8,427 nucleotides of DNA from contig JAEUQL010000148.1 of the NCBI GenBank assembly GCA_016789295.1, positions 1 through 8,427 of the forward strand. The letters are read 5' to 3'. Under the pieces are notes generated by a model. It saw only the letters and a program-made list of their open reading frames with translations, searched no databases and was not told the DNA's origin. Numbering within the stretch: the first letter of the stretch is position 1; every line of letters begins with the position of its first letter. Shown here piece after piece: positions 4,421-8,427 of the stretch. The translations under genes were made by a program, and so were the position numbers. The DNA comes from Blastocatellia bacterium. GTDB lineage: Bacteria > Acidobacteriota > Blastocatellia > Chloracidobacteriales > JADJPF01.

Positions 4421-6841
4421 ATGGTACGAGATCTAGTAGCACTTGCAGCACTTCTGCACGGCATTGTTAATCTATGGGAAAAGACCCAAAAAGGGTTGTA
4501 TCAGAAATTTATAATTCCCTACATAAAATCTAACTTTCCTCAACTAGCCGATGCTTCTTTTTTTACAAACCCTTACTTTTCTGAAAACAATGAGGTAGCT
4601 GATCTTAGGATAGTTGTTGACCAGGCTTACAGCCTAGCTGTAGGTCTTGATGGTTTGAAACTACCTGAAAAAGATAACTACACCCAATATCTTGGTACAG
4701 TTACAGAAGGAATCAGTATCACTGATGATAGAGATTCTGGGAAAAAAGAAGATGAGAGATATTTCTACAAACCAGAGCCTCTTTCTATAAAGAAAACTTC
4801 TTTTCCAGAAAAGCTTTCGGCTCCTATCTCAGAAACAGCCTATAAAAGCTTGTGGAACAAGTTTATTGAAGAATACGAGAAAGCTCCTTCAGGCAATTTC
4901 CAGGTACACTTTGATACTCTGACGCATTTACTCCACAAGTTTACTTGGGGTGTTACCGATGGCTATAACAATTCGCTTTATGATCATTGCCGAATTGCAT
5001 CAGCACTAGCTGTAGCTATTTATGAATCAAAACAGAAAAATGCTATAGACGATAAAGAACTGCTGCTGATAAGTGGAGATATTTCTGGAATACAGAATTT
5101 TATCTACAACCCTGCTTTTAATGGTCAAGAAGTTTATGATGGCGTTGCAGGTCGTTTGCGTGGAAGATCTTTCTATCTAAACTTGCTCTTAAAAACACTT
5201 GCTGACTATTTGATAGAAAAGCTAGATCTTTACAGCGTAAATATAGTATGGGCTACGGGTGGACATTTTTTAATAATTGCTCCAAATACGTTTTACTGTA
5301 AAGAAGCCTTGAAAACTGCAAAAAAAGAGATAGCAGAATGGGTTTGGCAAGAGTTTCAAGGAGCACTTGGGGTTGCAGTCGCAGATCTAGAAATATCCAG
5401 AGATGAGATTAAAGATTTCAGTAGTGCAAAGCAGCAGTTATCTAATAATACATCCGTACTCAAGTTACATCCGTTTACTGCCCCTCTCTCTTTTCAGATT
5501 GAATCTGACGATCAATGGGAAAATCCCTGGGTCATTAGAATGCAGCAAGACATATGTAGAGATACCAGCCGAGATATGTCTGAAGAGGACTGCAAAATAG
5601 CCGATGAGTATCAAAGTAAAACAAGTGATGTCAGACGTTCTGTGCAAAGTATACACTTTGACAAAATAGGACGTGCGTTGATTAATGCAAGAACTCTTCA
5701 GCTTTACAGAAGGCAGGTAACTTTTTTAGATACTGAAAAGGTGGTACGTATTCCACAATCGATTTCAGAAGCCAAAAAGTTTGCAGAGATCTTTCCAAAT
5801 AATGTATTGATAGAGTTTCCTAAGTTTGAACGCTATTGGCTTCTTTCTCCAGAAAGTTTACCAAAACAGGGTACAGAATTACGCCTTACAATTATTAACC
5901 ATAAAAACCCAGACATATTTTTTGTTGGTGAAAGCTCTTCAACAAACACTGCACAGGGCTTCTATCTAATTGCTGATGCAGTAAAAACTGAAGGATCAAA
6001 CTGTATAGTTGAATTCGATTCACTTGCACAACAGTCTATAGGCGTAAACTTTCTTGGTGTGCTACGAATGGATGTTGACAACCTTGGTCAGGTCTTTCAT
6101 TCTGGACTACTTCAGCAGGAACGCCATCTAACAAAAATAGCCTCTATTTCGAGGATGATGGATTGGTTCTTTTCTGGTTATCTAAATACTCTAGTATCTA
6201 ACAAAAATCTCTACACAACATATGCTGGTGGTGATGACCTTTTCATAGTAGGTGCTTGGAATGAAATATTAGAATTGGCCGAGACAATAGAGAGCGACTT
6301 CAAAGAGTTTTGTGCTCACAATCCATCGTTACATATATCTGCAGGAATAGCTCTCTGCAAAGGCAAGTATCCAATTGCAAGAGCAGCCGAAGATGCTGCA
6401 CTACTACTTGAAATTGCAAAAAGTGAAAAGCGAGATCACCTGTTAGAAGATACCGACAAAAACTCACTTGCATTTTTGGAAAGAAAGATTTCTTGGCAGA
6501 ACTGGTACCAAGTTAAAAAGCTTGCAAACAAGCTTATCGAGAATATAGAGAATAAGAATCTTTCACGCCGTTTTGTCTACAACATACTTCAGCTCTACAA
6601 AAACCATATAGACCCAAATCGCAAGTTTGGTGAAAAGCTCGATCCAGATATCATTTGGCTCCCACGTTTTCTTTACTCTCTTGCACGTAATATTTCACCT
6701 AATACCGAAGGGTCAACCTTACAGATAGAACTTCAAAAATATATAGAAGCAGAGAAGTTCTATATACCACTCTTTGCAGGCTATGCACTGCTTAAAACAC
6801 GAAATATGAAAGAACACACGAAGGAGGTAAATAGAATATGA
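4421..6841 (+). CDS. csm1: Type III-A CRISPR Cas10/Csm1, GGDD intact, HD motif degenerate
   Basis: This 806-residue protein is the large subunit of the Csm complex. On target RNA binding, Cas10 proteins make cyclic oligoadenylates with the second Palm domain and, when the HD domain is intact, cut single-stranded DNA. Order seen: a degenerate HD region (about 1-110), Palm 1 with S-G-D-I-S-G-I-Q-N-F-I-Y (218-229) and A-T-G-G-H-F (278-283), a linker region (about 360-430), Palm 2 with M-D-V-D-N-L-G (550-556) and G-G-D-D (603-606), then the helical C-terminal domain (about 660-806). The usual L-L-H-D-I-G-K is here L-L-H-G-I-V-N (11-17), and the ADxxSxG-type motif is replaced by Q-A-Y-S-L-A-V-G (68-75). 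The linker has only two cysteines (C379, C391) where many Cas10 proteins carry a four-cysteine zinc site. The stop overlaps the csm2 start by four bases. Signalling activity is expected and DNase activity doubtful. Confidence 0.95.
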   Translation: MVRDLVALAALLHGIVNLWEKTQKGLYQKFIIPYIKSNFPQLADASFFTNPYFSENNEVADLRIVVDQAYSLAVGLDGLKLPEKDNYTQYLGTVTEGISITDDRDSGKKEDERYFYKPEPLSIKKTSFPEKLSAPISETAYKSLWNKFIEEYEKAPSGNFQVHFDTLTHLLHKFTWGVTDGYNNSLYDHCRIASALAVAIYESKQKNAIDDKELLLISGDISGIQNFIYNPAFNGQEVYDGVAGRLRGRSFYLNLLLKTLADYLIEKLDLYSVNIVWATGGHFLIIAPNTFYCKEALKTAKKEIAEWVWQEFQGALGVAVADLEISRDEIKDFSSAKQQLSNNTSVLKLHPFTAPLSFQIESDDQWENPWVIRMQQDICRDTSRDMSEEDCKIADEYQSKTSDVRRSVQSIHFDKIGRALINARTLQLYRRQVTFLDTEKVVRIPQSISEAKKFAEIFPNNVLIEFPKFERYWLLSPESLPKQGTELRLTIINHKNPDIFFVGESSSTNTAQGFYLIADAVKTEGSNCIVEFDSLAQQSIGVNFLGVLRMDVDNLGQVFHSGLLQQERHLTKIASISRMMDWFFSGYLNTLVSNKNLYTTYAGGDDLFIVGAWNEILELAETIESDFKEFCAHNPSLHISAGIALCKGKYPIARAAEDAALLLEIAKSEKRDHLLEDTDKNSLAFLERKISWQNWYQVKKLANKLIENIENKNLSRRFVYNILQLYKNHIDPNRKFGEKLDPDIIWLPRFLYSLARNISPNTEGSTLQIELQKYIEAEKFYIPLFAGYALLKTRNMKEHTKEVNRI
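6821..6828 (+). promoter_or_regulatory. Strong Shine-Dalgarno of csm2 inside the end of csm1
   Basis: AAGGAGGT, a full match to the anti-Shine-Dalgarno core, lies nine bases before ATG 6838 and within csm1 coding sequence. With the ATGA overlap of stop and start it points to coupled, strong translation of csm2. The small subunit is present in several copies per complex, which would fit. Confidence 0.85.
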
Positions 6842-7314
6842 ATCAGAAAAACTATCAGTTTGATAAAAATCAGGAAAAGAAAGAGACCAAAGAGACTTTG
6901 ACTGACTTTGCAAAGCTCATCAAATACTCTCAGTTTAATGATGAAAAAGTGATGGCTTTAAGTGAAAAGCTTGGAGAGAGCTTGAATAGCTCAAGAAATG
7001 GGGAAGGTAGAAGTGATACATCTACGCAAATTCGAAAGTTCTACAACCTTGTGAAAGTAGCGCAGAACAGAGTACAAAACTCTGAAAATCCACAGGAGGT
7101 CAAAATTAAGCTGTACACGCTACGTGCCCAGGTAGCCTATGCAGCAGCACGAAAGACTATAAGCCCAGACTTTAAAGAGTTTTTTGATACTTGTCTAACA
7201 AAACTTCTTGCAGATACGAATCTGAAAAAGTCAATCAATGATTTTGCCACATTCTTTGAGGCATTCTATGCCTATTTCTACTTCTACAATGAACAGAACA
7301 AAAGGAGAAGTTAA
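6838..7314 (+). CDS. csm2: Type III-A CRISPR small subunit Csm2
   Basis: This 158-residue, mostly helical protein starts in a 4-bp ATGA overlap with csm1. Csm2 proteins are small alpha-helical subunits that form the inner filament of the Csm complex and hold the crRNA-target duplex. The family signature is S-T-Q-I-R-K-F-Y-N at residues 62-70, followed by the helix L-V-K-V-A-Q-N-R-V. The last helix, A-T-F-F-E-A-F-Y-A-Y-F, is rich in aromatic residues. The first 20 residues are polar and charged (Q, N, K, E, D) and probably a flexible tail. The length is near the upper end for the family. Position between csm1 and csm3 agrees fully with this assignment. No enzymatic role is expected. Confidence 0.9.
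   Translation: MNQKNYQFDKNQEKKETKETLTDFAKLIKYSQFNDEKVMALSEKLGESLNSSRNGEGRSDTSTQIRKFYNLVKVAQNRVQNSENPQEVKIKLYTLRAQVAYAAARKTISPDFKEFFDTCLTKLLADTNLKKSINDFATFFEAFYAYFYFYNEQNKRRS
7302..7307 (+). promoter_or_regulatory. Ribosome binding site of csm3
   Basis: AAGGAG, within the last codons of csm2, lies ten bases before ATG 7318. Only three bases separate the csm2 stop from the csm3 start, so the two are probably translationally coupled. Confidence 0.75.
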
Positions 7315-7317
7315 AAA

Positions 7318-8100
7318 ATGAACAGGTTGAAAGCAATAGTAACTATTAAAGGAAAGATAGAGTGTATAACAGGACTTCACATTGGAGGTTCTGGAGGTGG
7401 TTATGAGATAGGCGGTATGGACAATCCTGTAATTCGAAATCCAATAGACGGCTTTCCATACATTCCAGGCTCTTCTCTAAAAGGAAAGATGCGCTCTTTG
7501 ATGGAATGGGCAGAAGGTAAAGTAACGACAGACGGAACAGTATATTTTGCCAAATCAGACCCCAATGATCTGATATCAAGAATATTTGGTGCTCCTGCAG
7601 AAGCAGATAAAAGGTCTGGCCCTACACGGTTGATAGTTCGTGATGCTGTTGTTGATGAAAAAACAAGAAAGATGATGATTGACTTGGAAGAAAAACAAGG
7701 TCTGCCAAAAGTCGAAATCAAAACCGAAGTAAGTATCAATCGCCTCACATCTAAACCACCTTCGGGACCTCGACAGACTGAACGTGTGCCAGTAGGTTCA
7801 GCCTTCGATTTTGAAATGTCTTATGGTGTTTATGAAGTAGAAGGTTTAAATCAGGATGACATAGATCTGATAGACAAGCTTTTTCTTGCTCTCCGTCTCG
7901 TCGAAGATTCTGCACTGGGTGGAAGCGGCTCACGTGGCTACGGTCAAGTCAAGTTTCGTGTGTCTAACACAATAATCAAAACTGTTGAGGACTACATAAA
8001 AGGCACTCAAAAAGACCTCTCAACAGAGCTAAAAGACCTTGCAACTTTTACTGTTAGTGACATTGACAAGATCAAACAAGAACTAAAACAACTTCCTTAA
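7318..8100 (+). CDS. csm3: Type III-A CRISPR RAMP protein Csm3 (backbone and target-RNA nuclease)
   Basis: This 260-residue protein is a Cas7-group RAMP. Several copies coat the crRNA and cut bound target RNA at 6-nt intervals. The N-terminal strand and L-H-I-G-G-S loop (20-25) lead to G-G-M-D-N-P-V-I-R, where D35 corresponds to the catalytic aspartate known from characterised Csm3 proteins (Asp33 in Streptococcus thermophilus). It is followed by I-P-G-S-S-L-K-G-K-M-R, a family hallmark. The thumb region includes N-R-L-T-S-K-P. The C-terminal glycine-rich loop is G-G-S-G-S-R-G-Y-G at 201-209. The last 45 residues form a charged helical tail. All expected features are present, so target-RNA cleavage is likely intact. 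The csm4 start follows after nine bases. Confidence 0.95.
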   Translation: MNRLKAIVTIKGKIECITGLHIGGSGGGYEIGGMDNPVIRNPIDGFPYIPGSSLKGKMRSLMEWAEGKVTTDGTVYFAKSDPNDLISRIFGAPAEADKRSGPTRLIVRDAVVDEKTRKMMIDLEEKQGLPKVEIKTEVSINRLTSKPPSGPRQTERVPVGSAFDFEMSYGVYEVEGLNQDDIDLIDKLFLALRLVEDSALGGSGSRGYGQVKFRVSNTIIKTVEDYIKGTQKDLSTELKDLATFTVSDIDKIKQELKQLP

Positions 8101-8109
8101 AGGTGAAAA

Positions 8110-8427
8110 ATGATAGTCTACCTTTTGCCAAAGTCGCCATTTACCAAAAGTGCTCCACGTTCTGACACTCTCTTTGGGGCAATATGTTGGGCAATTAGGC
8201 TGCTCTATGGTCAACAAAAGCTTGTTGACATAATAGAAAAATTTGATGCTGCAATCGAATCAGCACGCCCACTACCATTTCTCCTTACTTCTTGCTTTCC
8301 TTATTTTCAAGACAAGCAAGGAAAGATACATTTTTTGCCAAAACCACTTTTACCATTGGACTGTAAAACAACATCAACAACTGCTGAATTGACTCCATCT
8401 AGTAAGTTGAAAAAATTGAAAAAAGCT
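8110..8427 (+). CDS. csm4: Type III-A CRISPR RAMP protein Csm4, 3'-truncated by window edge
   Basis: The first 106 codons are open to the end of the window with no stop. The protein starts M-I-V-Y-L-L-P-K-S-P and soon shows S-D-T-L-F-G-A-I-C-W-A (residues 18-28), the hallmark N-terminal motif of Csm4/Cas5-group RAMPs. It is followed by the P-L-P-F-L-L-T-S-C-F-P-Y segment (53-64) usual in Csm4. Csm4 caps the 5' handle of the crRNA and contacts Csm1. AGGTG (8101-8105) precedes ATG 8110 at a rather short distance. The glycine-rich C-terminal part lies outside the window. The gene order after csm3 supports the call. Confidence 0.92.
   Translation, partial: MIVYLLPKSPFTKSAPRSDTLFGAICWAIRLLYGQQKLVDIIEKFDAAIESARPLPFLLTSCFPYFQDKQGKIHFLPKPLLPLDCKTTSTTAELTPSSKLKKLKKA

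Noticed and set aside
5403..5656. Small open frames on both strands inside csm1
   Set aside because: They overlap the well-supported csm1 frame, resemble no family, and have no independent signals.
7346..7933. Minus-strand frames up to 115 codons inside csm3
   Set aside because: csm3 has all its family motifs in the + frame; the antisense frames are by-products of its codon usage.
8110..8427. Premature end or frameshift in csm4
   Set aside because: The frame is open to the last base and shows the expected motifs; it is merely cut by the window edge.

Overview
The window is bacterial DNA, AT-rich by eye (roughly 40% GC), with strong Shine-Dalgarno sites in its second half. It holds the 5' part of a type III-A (Csm) CRISPR-Cas operon, beside an unrelated-looking large WD40 protein, a leucine tRNA and a GNAT acetyltransferase. 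No marker gene fixes the organism. A membrane/coiled-coil/WD40 protein of this style is common in Acidobacteria (Blastocatellia), Planctomycetes, Cyanobacteria and other bacteria with complex signalling, so that is only a hint.

Layout, all on the + strand. (1) 1-2309: C-terminal part of a long protein whose start lies outside the window. It has one transmembrane helix, a Gln/Glu/Ala-rich coiled coil and 14 WD40 blades, enough for two seven-bladed propellers. (2) 2310-2736: a candidate sigma70 promoter, tRNA-Leu(CAG), a strong intrinsic terminator, a second A/T-rich hairpin and a 12-bp inverted repeat framing about 100 bp. (3) 2737-3237: a GNAT N-acetyltransferase. (4) 3288-8427: a promoter-like site, then cas6, an 86-bp gap with nested palindromes, csm1 (cas10), csm2, csm3 and the start of csm4, which runs off the end. 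csm5, any Csm6/Csx1-type effector and the CRISPR array are not in the window.

How the genes work together: Cas6 should cut precursor crRNA. Csm1 to Csm4 (with Csm5, expected downstream) form the interference complex: Csm3 is the backbone and target-RNA nuclease, Csm2 the small subunit, Csm4 the 5'-handle subunit, and Csm1/Cas10 the signalling subunit. csm1-csm2 overlap by 4 bp, and the next gaps are 3 and 9 bp, so these genes are translationally linked.

The most interesting observation is in Csm1. Its GGDD cyclase motif and the Csm3 catalytic aspartate are intact, but the N-terminal HD nuclease motif is degenerate (His-Gly instead of His-Asp, and the later ADxxSxG-type motif is also lost). 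This suggests a complex that cuts RNA and makes cyclic oligoadenylate but has lost its own DNase. I did not find a convincing wholly new system; the rest looks like a variant of a known one plus some unexplained inverted repeats.
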